Source: DRQF01 sp964559135
Lineage (GTDB): Bacteria > Planctomycetota > GCA-002687715 > DRQF01
Length of the DNA: 55,922 nt
Assembly: GCA_964559135.1 (NCBI GenBank)
Contig: CAZLGG010000013.1
Span: 1 to 55,922, forward strand
Direction: 5' to 3'
Every line of letters begins with the position of its first letter. Position 1 is the first letter of the stretch. The position numbers were made by a program, and so were the translations under genes. Positions 40,181 through 48,899 of this stretch are shown here, in pieces. The notes below the pieces were generated by a model, which was not told the origin of the DNA, did not search any database, and saw nothing but the letters and a program-made list of their open reading frames with translations.

Positions 40181-42055
40181 TCAGTCTCCGATGACGCCGC
40201 CGTCGTCGCGGCGGATCGCCAGCACGGCCGATCGCGCCGGCCCGTTGGATTCTTGATCCGGCCAGCGGCAAGTGGGTTGGGAGAAATGCGCCCCTGGCCC
40301 CATGCCCGGGTGTTGGATCGAGAGGAAGAGCGTCGTGTTGTCCGGCGTGAAACGCGGTCCGCAGACCTCCGCCCCGGCGGGAGCTCGAAAGAACCTTCGT
40401 GTGAGGGCACGTCGGGGCCCGGACGTTTCGCACGCAAAGAGCCCGTCGGCGCCGCCCCGGTGCCCGTCGGTGGCGATCCAGAGTCGCCCTCGGCGGTCGA
40501 AGGTGCAGTTGTCCGGGCAGGAGATCCAACCGTCGTCCGTGACGAGGGAGCCCTGGTAGTCGGCACCGTCCGTCTTGCTTTTCGGGTCGCCGCCGCGCAG
40601 GAAAATGTCCCACTTGTAGCTCTCGGCGGCGTGGTTGCCGCCCGGGGGAATCAATTCCAAGACATGGCCGTGAATGTTGTTGGTCCGGGGATTGGCGGCG
40701 TTGAGCGGGTTCGTCTTGCCGCGGCCGACGTTGTTCGTGAGCATCACGAAGACGCGCTGGCTCACGGGATTGGCTTCGACGCCCTCGGGGCGGTCCATCG
40801 ATGTGGCGCCGAGAAGGTCCGCGGCGCGTCTCGTCTCGATGAGAACGTCGGCCTGCGACTTGAATCCGTTTTTCTCATTCAGGGGACCCGATCCGAAAAC
40901 GAGGGGCATCCAGCGAAGCGTCCCCTCGTCGTCGAACCGGGCGACCGATAAAACGCCCTCGTCCAACAGATTCAGATTGCGCTTGCGATCGACCGGGTGC
41001 ACCGCGTGCTCCGAGACGAATCGGTAGAGGTACTCGCCGGGGGCGTCATCGCCCATGTAGACCACGACACGCCCGTCCCGGTTCACCAGCGACGTCGCGC
41101 CTTCATGGCGGAATCGGCCTAGCGCAGTCCGCTTGACCGGGCGTGCTTTGGGATCATGGGGATCGACTTCGACGACCCATCCATAGCGGTTGAATTCGAG
41201 CGGCTCTCGCACGAGGTGGAGACGATTGATGAACATGCCCCAGTAACTCGCCGATCCCAGTCTGCCGGTGACCTCGTAACGGGCCAGGTTTTCGGGTTCG
41301 GGATGATCCTTCGTGCTTCCGACGAAGTAGACCTGGAAGTTTTCCTCGCAACTGAGAAGCGTGCCCCAAGGCGTCATGCCGCCGGCACAGTTGGCGAATG
41401 TCCCGAGCACGCGCCGTCCCGTCGGGTCGTACCCCGTGCGCATCCGAGGCGAACCGGCCGCGGGACCGCTGATGTCGATGGGCGTGTCCAGACCGGTGAT
41501 TCGTCGCGCATATCTGCTCTTGGGGACGCGGACCCAGCTCTTTTCTTCGAGTTCGACCTCGATGACGCTCACTCCCTGGGAGGCCAGCTCACACGCGGCG
41601 TGAGACTTCGTCAGGCGCATGAGGTCTCTTCGTGTGGCGAAGCCGGGGAACATGTAGTCCGGTCGAGAGAATTCGTGATTCACGCAGAGCAAACCATGAC
41701 GGCTCGCCGCCGCGCCATGCCCCAGCGGAAAATATCCGATGAAATCGTTGTAGTCGCCGAACTGCGTCTTGCGGATCGCGGCGTTCAGGTTCGTGGGCGA
41801 GAAAGCGGGGCCCGTCGGGTCCAGGGGGTCGCCCCAGCGGATGAGAACGTCCGCTTTGTATCCGGTCGGAACGTGATGGAGGCCATCGCGGCCACCGGGG
41901 ACCTCGGCGAACTTCAACGCGGCGCCTTGCCGTTTGATGGCAAGGCCTCGGCGCCCTCCCATCATGAGTCCCGCCGTGGCGCCCAGGCTACCGGCGAGGA
42001 AACTCCGGCGGTCGAGGCGCCGCTCGATGAGATCGGTCAGATGGTCCTGCCCCAT
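40181..42055 (-). CDS. phoX: PhoX-family alkaline phosphatase (DUF839), Tat-exported
   Basis: 624-aa enzyme. The N-terminus has a twin-arginine signal (LDRRSFLAGSLGATAGLMMGG). The mature protein carries PhoX marks: LLCVNHEFSRPDYMF, GTFANCAGGMTPWGTLLSCEENF, YGWVVEVDP, RFRHEGATS, VVYMGDDAPGEYLYRFVS, DRPEGVEANP, WISCPDNCTFDRRGRLWIATDG and CGPRFTPDNTTLFLSIQHPG. These build the Fe/Ca active site. PhoX hydrolyses phosphomonoesters in the periplasm. GGAGG precedes the ATG by about 7 bases. Lead gene of the phoX-phoD operon. The frame is open above, but the Tat signal fixes the start. Confidence 0.95.
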   Translation of the reverse strand: MGQDHLTDLIERRLDRRSFLAGSLGATAGLMMGGRRGLAIKRQGAALKFAEVPGGRDGLHHVPTGYKADVLIRWGDPLDPTGPAFSPTNLNAAIRKTQFGDYNDFIGYFPLGHGAAASRHGLLCVNHEFSRPDYMFPGFATRRDLMRLTKSHAACELASQGVSVIEVELEEKSWVRVPKSRYARRITGLDTPIDISGPAAGSPRMRTGYDPTGRRVLGTFANCAGGMTPWGTLLSCEENFQVYFVGSTKDHPEPENLARYEVTGRLGSASYWGMFINRLHLVREPLEFNRYGWVVEVDPHDPKARPVKRTALGRFRHEGATSLVNRDGRVVVYMGDDAPGEYLYRFVSEHAVHPVDRKRNLNLLDEGVLSVARFDDEGTLRWMPLVFGSGPLNEKNGFKSQADVLIETRRAADLLGATSMDRPEGVEANPVSQRVFVMLTNNVGRGKTNPLNAANPRTNNIHGHVLELIPPGGNHAAESYKWDIFLRGGDPKSKTDGADYQGSLVTDDGWISCPDNCTFDRRGRLWIATDGHRGGADGLFACETSGPRRALTRRFFRAPAGAEVCGPRFTPDNTTLFLSIQHPGMGPGAHFSQPTCRWPDQESNGPARSAVLAIRRDDGGVIGD

Positions 42056-42232
42056 GGAGTTCCCTCCAATTCTCCGAGATGTCTTGCGGGAATTCCCCCG
42101 CCGCACGAGACTGTGACGTCCACGGCGATGTCGGGCGTCGGCTCGCGGCTCGGGTTGCCCCGAAATCCCGGGCGATGCCCGCCCCGACACTAGCCGGGGC
42201 AGGGGATTCGTACAAGTCTCACGAGGAAGGAT
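42056..42232. promoter_or_regulatory. Divergent intergenic region upstream of phoX
   Basis: This 177-base gap must hold the phoX promoter and that of the membrane protein on the plus strand. I see a 6-bp stem (42181-42186 with 42195-42200) and a GCGGG/CCCGC pair around an AATTC core near 42087. I found no convincing pair of Pho-box direct repeats. Confidence 0.3.
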
Positions 42233-43642
42233 ATGACGCCGGAGCGACTCACGGTCGCGGCCATTCTGCTGTTCGGGTTGCTCGTCGGATTTCGACCCGT
42301 GGCGGGGATGGACTATCATTTCCACTTGGCCATGGGGCGGGCCCATTTGATGGAAGGGCCCCGACTCGAGACGGATCCGCTGACGATTCTTCCGACGATT
42401 CGACCGCCCGACATGGGGGCCTGGGGGGCAGCGACCCTCATGGCCTGGCTGGACCGGCTGGCCGGGACGGCCGGCGTACAGGCCTTATTCGCCTCGTTGA
42501 CGGCCCTCTACTTCTTTCTGGCCTATCGCTTGGGGCGTCGGCATCTCGAGCGGCGAGAACTGGCTTTTCTTCTGTTTGCGGTGGCCGCCGCGGCCGCGAC
42601 GCACAGAATCCGTCTCCGTCCGGACCTCTTCAGCCTGGTCGGGGTTTTGTGGCTGCTCTCCTTGGTCTTGGAGGAGCCCACGCGGCGCCGGGCCGTCTTC
42701 GTGTTCCTCCTCGTTCTCGTCTGGGCGCAGCTGCATCCCGGTGTCCTCATCGCGCCCGTTCTGGCCGGGATCGTCGCGGTGGGGCCGGAGTTCCGACGTC
42801 GGTGGCATCAACCCATCCTTGCGGCTGCGGCGCTTTGTCTCACCCCCCGGGGGCCCGTCGATACCTTCGACCTGCTCTTCGAGACCTTGAAGGCGCGGTC
42901 TCTCGTCTCGGAATGGAATCCTCTTTGGGCACTCCCGTTCAAAGATTACGCATACGCTTGGGTGCTCGTCGCGGCCTGCGGTTTGGCGTTTCTGTCGGCT
43001 TCGCGTCGCCTCTGGCGGCAAACCCCCGGGCTCTGGGGACTCGCCGGATTCGGGCTTCTCGGCCCCTTTCGCGGGTACCGGCTCTTGCACCTCGTGGTTC
43101 CGTCGTTGCTCGTGTCGCTCTCCGCCCTGGAGTCGATGATTCCCCGGGGGCGCTGGGTGCGACGTTCGATTTGGGCTGCCGCGGTGGCTCTTGTCGTCGC
43201 GGTCCCCTTCAAGGACCGGATGGAGCGTGCTCTCGCATGTCGGCGTTTTGGACTGTCGCCCTTTGCCGCTCTCTACGAGCCCAACTTCCCCGTGCAGGCG
43301 ACGCGATTCCTGGAGGAGACAGGTTTGGAGGGAAGGGTCTTCACGCCGGTGCGGTGGGGAGGCTACGTCGGACTGCACCTCTCACCCCCACCGCGCCTGG
43401 CACACGATGGTCGCGTGAGTCTCTTCGGCGTGGACCTGGCACGAGAACTCTCGAGGTGGCGGCGGCCCGGCGAACTCGGCCGTTTGGGGGAAGACTTCGG
43501 GATCGAGATCCTCATTCTTCCCGTGGAGGACGCCAACGTGCCGACAGGGCGTTGGGTGCCCGTACACAGCGACCCGGTCGCCGTCGTTTTCGTGGATCGG
43601 CGGGGCCGTCACGGCCCCGCCAATCTGGAACGGTTACGTTGA
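42233..43642 (+). CDS. Polytopic membrane protein, possible GT-C-like enzyme
   Basis: 469-aa protein with about nine membrane segments between residues 5 and 325, then a soluble C-terminal domain of about 130 residues. The first loop holds GMDYHFHLAMGRAHLMEGPRLETDPLTI, with acidic residues where GT-C transferases keep their catalytic Asp. The C-terminal part (RFLEETGLEGRVFTPVRWGGYVGLHL) is typical of uncharacterised membrane proteins of this kind. A purine-rich GAGGAAGGAT precedes the ATG. It is a single gene converging on the FG-GAP protein. Function is unknown. Confidence 0.75.
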   Translation: MTPERLTVAAILLFGLLVGFRPVAGMDYHFHLAMGRAHLMEGPRLETDPLTILPTIRPPDMGAWGAATLMAWLDRLAGTAGVQALFASLTALYFFLAYRLGRRHLERRELAFLLFAVAAAAATHRIRLRPDLFSLVGVLWLLSLVLEEPTRRRAVFVFLLVLVWAQLHPGVLIAPVLAGIVAVGPEFRRRWHQPILAAAALCLTPRGPVDTFDLLFETLKARSLVSEWNPLWALPFKDYAYAWVLVAACGLAFLSASRRLWRQTPGLWGLAGFGLLGPFRGYRLLHLVVPSLLVSLSALESMIPRGRWVRRSIWAAAVALVVAVPFKDRMERALACRRFGLSPFAALYEPNFPVQATRFLEETGLEGRVFTPVRWGGYVGLHLSPPPRLAHDGRVSLFGVDLARELSRWRRPGELGRLGEDFGIEILILPVEDANVPTGRWVPVHSDPVAVVFVDRRGRHGPANLERLR

Positions 43643-43664
43643 GGGCTGCTACGAGGTCCGCTTC

Positions 43665-45197
43665 TCAAAGGAAGCGGAGAACGTGGCCCTCCGTGAACGC
43701 GGCAATGCCGTTGTTGCTCAGGCTGCTGAGCATGATGCCCTGAACCATGAAGTCGAGGCCCTCGAACCCGGCGGGGATCGTGAATGAGTAGACGGAGCCG
43801 CCGGGGGTCAGGATTTGGATGAATCCGTTGACCGGGGCGAATCCGTTCACGAGGAACTGAGCGCCGAACGTGAACTGATTCAGCCAAATGCCCGCAGTCA
43901 GGTTGGGAGGCGGAAAACCGCGGTAGTGCAACTGTCCCGCGATGATCAGCGGGAGGAGGTCATAGGTGCCGGCGGGGGACGAGAGCGAGAGCGTCAGTGC
44001 ATCTCCCGCCTGGGCTTCGACGAGATAGGTGCCCGTGCCGGTCATTGGCGCCCCGTTGACGCCGAATCCGAGGACGAGGTCGTCGCCGGTGCCCGGATAG
44101 AGGACGTCGGAGCCCTGATGAACGAACAGGGAAAGGTCCGGCGAAACGTTGTTGGCGACGGCAAAGTCGACGTTGTCGTCTCCGTCGAAGTCCGTTGCGG
44201 CGAGTCCCGTCGGAAACACCCCCGCGACGAGGTTGCCCGCCGGGAGAAAGCCTCCGAAACCGTCGTTACGATGTAATTCGATCGTTCCGGCGTTGTAGTG
44301 GAGGACCGCGATGTCGTTGCCGTACCTGTGTTCGATGTCGGCGACGACCAGGTCGATCGGACCGTTGCCCACGGGGACCGAGATCGATGTGGGATAGGAC
44401 CCCGTTCCGTCGTTGTAGAGGACGCTGACCGTATTCGTGAATTGATTCGCGACGCAGAGATCGAGATCGCCGTCCGAGTCGAAGTCGCCATGATCGACGC
44501 CTCGGGGAAACGTTCCCACGGAATAGGTCGCGGGGGCCGCGAAGTTGAGCGGGGAAAGGGCGTTGAAGACAAGGATGCTGTCCGAGCCGGAGAGCGTGCA
44601 GACGATGTCGATGATCCCGTCGGCATTCGTATCGAAGGTGTCGACGTCCGCCGGGAAGAGGCCGGCGGTCAGGTTGAACGCCACCGAAAAGGTGCCGCTC
44701 CCGTCGTTCGTGAGGACGCTGATCGTACCGCTGGTTCCGTTCGTCGTCAGCGCATCGAGGTCGCCGTCGCCGTCCAGATCGGCGAGACGGACCTTGCCCG
44801 GTCCGATTCCCACAGAGACGGTCGCAGCGGCGGAAAGAACTCCGCTGCCGTCGTTGTCAAGGAGATGGACGGCGTTGCCGTCGAAATCCGCCACCAGAAC
44901 GTCGACATCGCCGTCGCCATCCGCGTCTCCCAGATCGAGACCGACCGGAGAATTCGACGTGTAATTCACGACTGGCGCGAACGACGTCGCGGACGTGGCG
45001 ATGAACACGCTCACGACGTTGCCGGCAAGGTCGGACGAGACGATGTCGATCAACCCGTCGCCGTTCAGGTCCGCCGTCGAGACATCGACGGTGTTGCCAG
45101 CTCCCGAGAGAAGGACGGGGGGTGCGTAGTTGATTGTTTGGGCCGAAAGGCTCGCACAAAGGGCGAGGAAACAGATGGCTGCGACTTGTCTGGACAT
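43665..45197 (-). CDS. Secreted FG-GAP/VCBS repeat protein with planctomycetal tail domain
   Basis: 510-aa exported protein. Signal peptide: residues 1-19 (ICFLALCASLSAQ). At least six FG-GAP/VCBS repeats follow, each with a Ca-binding loop: DLNGDGLID, DADGDGDVD, DLDGDGDLD, DTNADGIID, DFDSDGDLD and DFDGDDNVD. They should fold as a beta-propeller like integrin alpha. The last 150 residues (LYPGTGDDLVLGFGVNG...GFEGLDFMVQG) form a tail domain like those on other secreted proteins here. A role in adhesion or matrix is inferred. The start at 45197 was set by the signal peptide. Confidence 0.88.
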   Translation of the reverse strand: MSRQVAAICFLALCASLSAQTINYAPPVLLSGAGNTVDVSTADLNGDGLIDIVSSDLAGNVVSVFIATSATSFAPVVNYTSNSPVGLDLGDADGDGDVDVLVADFDGNAVHLLDNDGSGVLSAAATVSVGIGPGKVRLADLDGDGDLDALTTNGTSGTISVLTNDGSGTFSVAFNLTAGLFPADVDTFDTNADGIIDIVCTLSGSDSILVFNALSPLNFAAPATYSVGTFPRGVDHGDFDSDGDLDLCVANQFTNTVSVLYNDGTGSYPTSISVPVGNGPIDLVVADIEHRYGNDIAVLHYNAGTIELHRNDGFGGFLPAGNLVAGVFPTGLAATDFDGDDNVDFAVANNVSPDLSLFVHQGSDVLYPGTGDDLVLGFGVNGAPMTGTGTYLVEAQAGDALTLSLSSPAGTYDLLPLIIAGQLHYRGFPPPNLTAGIWLNQFTFGAQFLVNGFAPVNGFIQILTPGGSVYSFTIPAGFEGLDFMVQGIMLSSLSNNGIAAFTEGHVLRFL

Positions 45198-45280
45198 GAG
45201 GGTAGCCTCGATGGATTGCGAGTTGAGATGGCGATGAGCAAAGAAGCCGGGCATTCTTCCCGGCGGGCTCCTGGAGATTA

Positions 45281-45294
45281 ACCAAGCGCTTGGT
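45281..45294. promoter_or_regulatory. 14-bp perfect palindrome, TetR-operator-like
   Basis: ACCAAGCGCTTGGT is its own reverse complement. It lies in the 183-base divergent gap between the FG-GAP gene and the DUF3179 gene. Its CAAG-NN-CTTG core resembles operators of several TetR-family regulators, KstR2 among them. No TetR gene is in the window. A TATGAT at 45324-45329 could be the -10 element of the DUF3179 promoter, which would put the palindrome just upstream of that promoter. Confidence 0.45.
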
Positions 45295-45380
45295 CATGTC
45301 AAGACGATGACTGTCTCGGATGCTATGATGCATTTCGCTGGGACGGCTGGAACGAGGCGAACTTCCGAGGAGTCAAGGAC

Positions 45381-46442
45381 ATGCACTCTCACGTCCGCGC
45401 CGCTGCACGCTGGGTTTTTTTGCAAGGCCTCGTCTTGATCCTGTCTCTGGGTGCGCTCCACGCGCAGCAAGAGAAACCGGACATGCAAGGCGTCGATGAT
45501 TGGGATCAGCGCAAGCGTCCGGCGCCCTGGGGTAAGGAAGCGCCCGGCGACGAGGTCGTCGCCGTGCGTCTCATGCCTCTCGAGAGGGTTCCGTATTCCC
45601 CTGCTTCTCGGCTCCGCAATCCGGTGGGCGATGACGAACTCGTCATCGGATGCGTTGTCGACGGGAAGGCCGTCGCTTTCCCGGTGAAGATGTTGGGTGG
45701 CCCTCAGCGTGAAATCGTCAACGCCAGGGCGGGCGCGTCTCTGTTTGCGGCGAGTTGGTGACCTCTGACTTTCACGAGTGTCGTGTACGCTCGCAACGTC
45801 AAGGGTAAGACCATCCGCTTGGGGGTCTCGGGAAGGCTTCTCGACTTCAACCTCGTGATGTGGGATCCGGAGACCGACTCCCTGTGGTCGCAGATGACGG
45901 GAAAAGCTCTCTACGGGCCTGCGAAGAAGAAGGGACTCGCGCTCGATGTGATGCCTTCCCTGTTCGTCTCCTTCTCGATGTGGAAAGCGCTCCACCCCAA
46001 GACCGACGTTCTGGACCTGCCTCCCATTCGGTCGAAGGGGTGGCATTTCACCACGAAGACGCTCATGAAGGGCAAGAATCGGCACGGCGATGTCCTGGGA
46101 CTTGCCGTCGAGTTCGGCGGAGATGCCGTTGCTGTCTCCTATGAAGCGATGCGCGGACAGGGTGTCGTGCAACCTCCCATGAAACACGCGGCGCCGGTCT
46201 TCGTCTGGTTGCCCAAATACTCTTCGGCTGTCGTCTACGACGCACGGCTCGAGGGGAAATCGCTCCACTTCGCCATGAAGGAGGGCCTTCTCGTCGATGC
46301 GTCATCCGGACGGAAGTTCGATCCTCTGACGGGCAAAGAGGTCGGGGAACTTCAGGGAGCCTCCCTCGTCCGGCTCAACGCCATGCCGGCCGTCCTGGAC
46401 TTTTGGAAAGACGCTCATGCTGCGGGCCGCGTCGTTCGCTGA
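45381..46442 (+). CDS. DUF3179 selenoprotein (in-frame TGA read as selenocysteine)
   Basis: 353-residue exported protein when codon 127 (TGA, 45759-45761) is read as Sec. A signal peptide (LQGLVLILSLGALHAQ) is followed by the DUF3179 domain: DDELVIGCVVDGKAVAFPVKML, REIVNARAG, then SW-Sec-PLT, then GVSGRLLDFNLVMWDPETDSLWSQMTGKALYG. In this family the equivalent segment is TYCPLCGT, so the TGA falls exactly on the first Cys and the second Cys is Thr (UxxT). The frame and family similarity continue for 226 residues beyond the TGA. A SECIS-like hairpin starts at the TGA. DUF3179 proteins have no firm function. The CPLC site suggests redox or metal chemistry outside the cytoplasm. A nonsense mutation is the alternative, but the position and intact downstream frame argue against it. 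Confidence 0.82.
45761..45806 (+). promoter_or_regulatory. Candidate bacterial SECIS element
   Basis: The RNA just after the UGA can form a lower stem (45761-45769 with 45798-45806; one mismatch, one G-U), an internal loop, and an upper 6-bp stem (45775-45780 with 45788-45793) with a 7-base apical loop, UCGUGUA, holding two G residues. The distance from UGA to apical loop is 19 bases, inside the usual bacterial range. A smaller alternative, CACGA/UCGUG (45773-45785), competes with the upper stem. I folded this by hand and have no energy value. Confidence 0.55.
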
Positions 46443-46460
46443 CGATCGGTCAAGAGGGAC

Positions 46461-46913
46461 TCAGGCCCCTCCTCCCTGAATGTACTCGCGCAGGAACTTC
46501 AGTTCCTGGTGGGTCTCGTCGAGCTGTGCGCGGACCACGTCGCGGATAGAGATCATTCCGGCCAGTTCGCCGTCGTGAATGACGGGGACGTGGCGGCACC
46601 CCTTTTTGACCATGGCCTCCATGACGTAGGCCAAGTTGTCGTCGTCGCAGGCGACGACGATGTCCCTGGACGTGATCGCCAGGACCGGATGGTCATTCAC
46701 GGTCTCTGGAGACCGTGCGAGCTGCCTCAGACAATCCCGTTCCGAGACGATGCCGACGATGTCGTCGCCGTCCGTCACCATGAGGGAACCAATATCGTTG
46801 TCCGCCATCATGCGGATGGCGTCCATGACGCTGGCGTCGGGAGCGACACAACGCACCCGGCGCCCCTTGCTTTCGAGAATCGTGCGGATCTTCATAGACA
46901 TCCATTTTGCCAT
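46461..46913 (-). CDS. Two-CBS-domain protein
   Basis: 150-aa cytoplasmic protein made of two CBS domains: VAPDASVMDAIRMMADNDIGSLMV..DDIVGIVSERDCLR (about 24-64) and ITSRDIVVACDDDNLAYVMEAMVKKGCRHVPVIHDGELAGMISIRDVV (about 80-128). A short C-terminal helix follows. CBS pairs bind adenine nucleotides or related ligands and usually regulate other proteins. The partner is unknown. ATGs at 46913, 46901 and 46895 are all possible, and none has a strong ribosome site. It diverges from the Na/Pi transporter gene. Confidence 0.9.
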   Translation of the reverse strand: MAKWMSMKIRTILESKGRRVRCVAPDASVMDAIRMMADNDIGSLMVTDGDDIVGIVSERDCLRQLARSPETVNDHPVLAITSRDIVVACDDDNLAYVMEAMVKKGCRHVPVIHDGELAGMISIRDVVRAQLDETHQELKFLREYIQGGGA

Positions 46914-46998
46914 AGTTTTGAAGTGACGTGGGGAGAAAACTCGTCGCGGATGAGTCGGGGCTCGGGAGGTGCCCGTTTTTCCGGGAGACTGGACGCGC

Positions 46999-47026
46999 GA
47001 CGGGCTTCTGCATACAAGAGCCCGTC
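46999..47026. promoter_or_regulatory. Stem-loop upstream of the Na/Pi cotransporter gene
   Basis: GACGGGC (46999-47005) pairs with GCCCGTC (47020-47026), and two more pairs extend inward. It lies about 45 bases before the GTG start, in the divergent gap. It may be a leader hairpin or terminator. No T-run follows. Confidence 0.3.
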
Positions 47027-47070
47027 AGACCCCTGATCGCGGGGGGCCATCACCCTGGGAGATCATTCAC

Positions 47071-48204
47071 GTGAGTACGGTGCCAAGGCCGTCGGGTCGA
47101 CGTGCAACAGTGATTCGTGTCGGGTTGCTCCTCAGCCTTCTCTATGTCTTCCTCCTCTCGATTCAGGTCATGGGGACGGCCTTCAAGCTCATGGGCAGCG
47201 CCCACGCCGAAGGCCTCTTCTCCGGACTGGTGACTCCTTTCGCGGGTTTGAGTGTCGGCATCCTGGCGACGGTTCTCGTTCAATCCAGTTCCATGACCAC
47301 GTCGCTCGTGGTGTCGGCGGTGGGGGCCGGCCAGCTTCCCCTCGATGTGGCCGTGTTCGCCATCATGGGATGCAATATCGGGACGACGATCACCAATACA
47401 CTCGTGTCCCTCGGCCATGTGCGGCAGGATGCCGAATTCAGGCGCGCCTTCGCAGGCTCCACGATGCACGACTTTTTCAACATCATGGCGGTTCTGGTCT
47501 TCATGCCCTTGGAGATGGCGACGGGTGTACTCCGGAAGTCGGCCACGTATCTTGCGAGCAACATCTACACCGACGGCGGCGGTGGGAAGTTCACGAGCCC
47601 CATCAAGGCGATCACAAAGCCCGTTGCCAAGATGCTCAAACACTTCTGCACCGATACCCTCGATCTCGGAAGCACCTGGGGCGGTATCGCGATGCTCGTT
47701 CTTGCCCTGGTCGCGCTGGTCTTTGCTCTGCTCCTCATCACGAAGATCATGAAGCTGCTCATGATGGCGAGAATGGAGCGGTCCTTGAACCGTGTTCTCG
47801 AGAAGAGCGGACTCCTGGGGATCGTCATCGGCATAGCTCTGACCGTTTCCGTGCAGTCGTCGAGCATCACGACTTCGCTCATGGTCCCCTTGTTCGCCGC
47901 AGGTATTCTCAAGCTCGAAAACGGATTCCCCGTCACCCTGGGAGCCAACATCGGCACGACCGTGACGGCGCTTCTGGCCGCTCTCACGACGGGTGTCAAC
48001 GGGTTGACGATCGCCCTCGTACACCTGCTGTTCAACCTCTCATCGACGGCGCTCATCTACCCCGTGCCCGCAGTTCGGAGGATCCCCATTCGGCTCGCGG
48101 AGAGGCTTGCGGAGCTGGCGGTTCGCAATCGTTTCTACGCCGTTTTCTACGTCGTGGGATTCTTCGTTATCATACCCTTGGTTGGCAATCTGATTTTCAG
48201 GTAG
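47071..48204 (+). CDS. Na+/phosphate cotransporter family protein (NptA/PF02690-like)
   Basis: 377-aa inner-membrane carrier with about eight hydrophobic segments. The inverted repeat of the Na/Pi family is clear: VLVQSSSMTTSLVVSAVGAG...GCNIGTTITNTLVSLG in the first half and VSVQSSSITTSLMVPLFAAG...GANIGTTVTALLAAL in the second, each with the QSSS motif. It should import phosphate with sodium. The start is taken as GTG at 47071, with GGGAG 10 bases upstream. The frame above has no fitting residues. It lies 7 bases before the PhoU-like gene, a usual pairing. Confidence 0.92.
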   Translation: MSTVPRPSGRRATVIRVGLLLSLLYVFLLSIQVMGTAFKLMGSAHAEGLFSGLVTPFAGLSVGILATVLVQSSSMTTSLVVSAVGAGQLPLDVAVFAIMGCNIGTTITNTLVSLGHVRQDAEFRRAFAGSTMHDFFNIMAVLVFMPLEMATGVLRKSATYLASNIYTDGGGGKFTSPIKAITKPVAKMLKHFCTDTLDLGSTWGGIAMLVLALVALVFALLLITKIMKLLMMARMERSLNRVLEKSGLLGIVIGIALTVSVQSSSITTSLMVPLFAAGILKLENGFPVTLGANIGTTVTALLAALTTGVNGLTIALVHLLFNLSSTALIYPVPAVRRIPIRLAERLAELAVRNRFYAVFYVVGFFVIIPLVGNLIFR

Positions 48205-48211
48205 ACGCACG

Positions 48212-48874
48212 ATGTACGAATGGCTGAAAAAACTCGTCTCGGACGGCAACACCCTCAAGCCCACCTTCGAGCATTTCACGAAGATGATCGTTGATGGGCG
48301 ACATATGTTCGATCTGTCCGCCAACGCCTTGTTGACGGGAATGGCCGTGGAGTCGGTGCGCAACGACCTCTTCGAAACGGACCGCAAGATCAACATGGCG
48401 GAGCAGAAGATTCGCAGGGAGATTCTCGTCCACGCCTCCGTGCGCGGCGCTCAGGACTTTCCGACCTGCCTGGTTCTCATGAGCATCGCGAAGGACGCCG
48501 AACGTATCGGAGACTACTGCAAGAACATCTTCGATCTGGCGCTCACCCGGCCTCTCGATCCGACGGGTTCCATGGGGAAGGAGTTGATGGGCGTCAAGGA
48601 CGACGTCTCACGGTTGCTCGGACACCTGGTCACCGTCTACACGTCGCAAGATGAGGAAGGCGCCACCGAGATCCTCCGCGAATCGGACGCCATCGAAGAC
48701 ACCTGCGACAAGCACGTTTCGGAGTTGGTCCGCGATCCGTCCCAGGCCGGAGCCGAGGCGGTGAGCGCCGCCCTCGCCTGGCGACACCTGAAGCGCATTA
48801 CGGCGCATGCCAAGAACATCGTTACGTCCATCGTGATGCCCGTCGACAAGCTCGACTTCTTCGACGAACCCTGA
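48212..48874 (+). CDS. PhoU-domain protein
   Basis: 220-aa all-helical protein with two PhoU-type halves. Metal-binding-type motifs appear as FETDRKINMAEQKIRREILVHA and MSIAKDAERIGDYCKNIFDLAL in the first half, and ESDAIEDTCDKHVSEL and HLKRITAHAKNIVTSIV in the second. PhoU proteins control phosphate transporters and Pho signalling. Being 7 bases after the Na/Pi gene, it probably regulates that carrier. No Pst transporter or PhoR/PhoB pair is present. Confidence 0.9.
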   Translation: MYEWLKKLVSDGNTLKPTFEHFTKMIVDGRHMFDLSANALLTGMAVESVRNDLFETDRKINMAEQKIRREILVHASVRGAQDFPTCLVLMSIAKDAERIGDYCKNIFDLALTRPLDPTGSMGKELMGVKDDVSRLLGHLVTVYTSQDEEGATEILRESDAIEDTCDKHVSELVRDPSQAGAEAVSAALAWRHLKRITAHAKNIVTSIVMPVDKLDFFDEP

Positions 48875-48899
48875 TCACGAAGGGGCCGGGGAGCCCGCC

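Noticed and set aside
42056..42232. Pho box upstream of phoX
   Set aside because: Only one weak half-site-like stretch (CTGTGAC) was seen, without the expected second copy at 11-base spacing.
45381..45761. DUF3179 gene as two separate genes or a simple pseudogene
   Set aside because: The second part lacks a start of its own in the right place, the frame is unbroken apart from the TGA, and that TGA replaces a conserved Cys.
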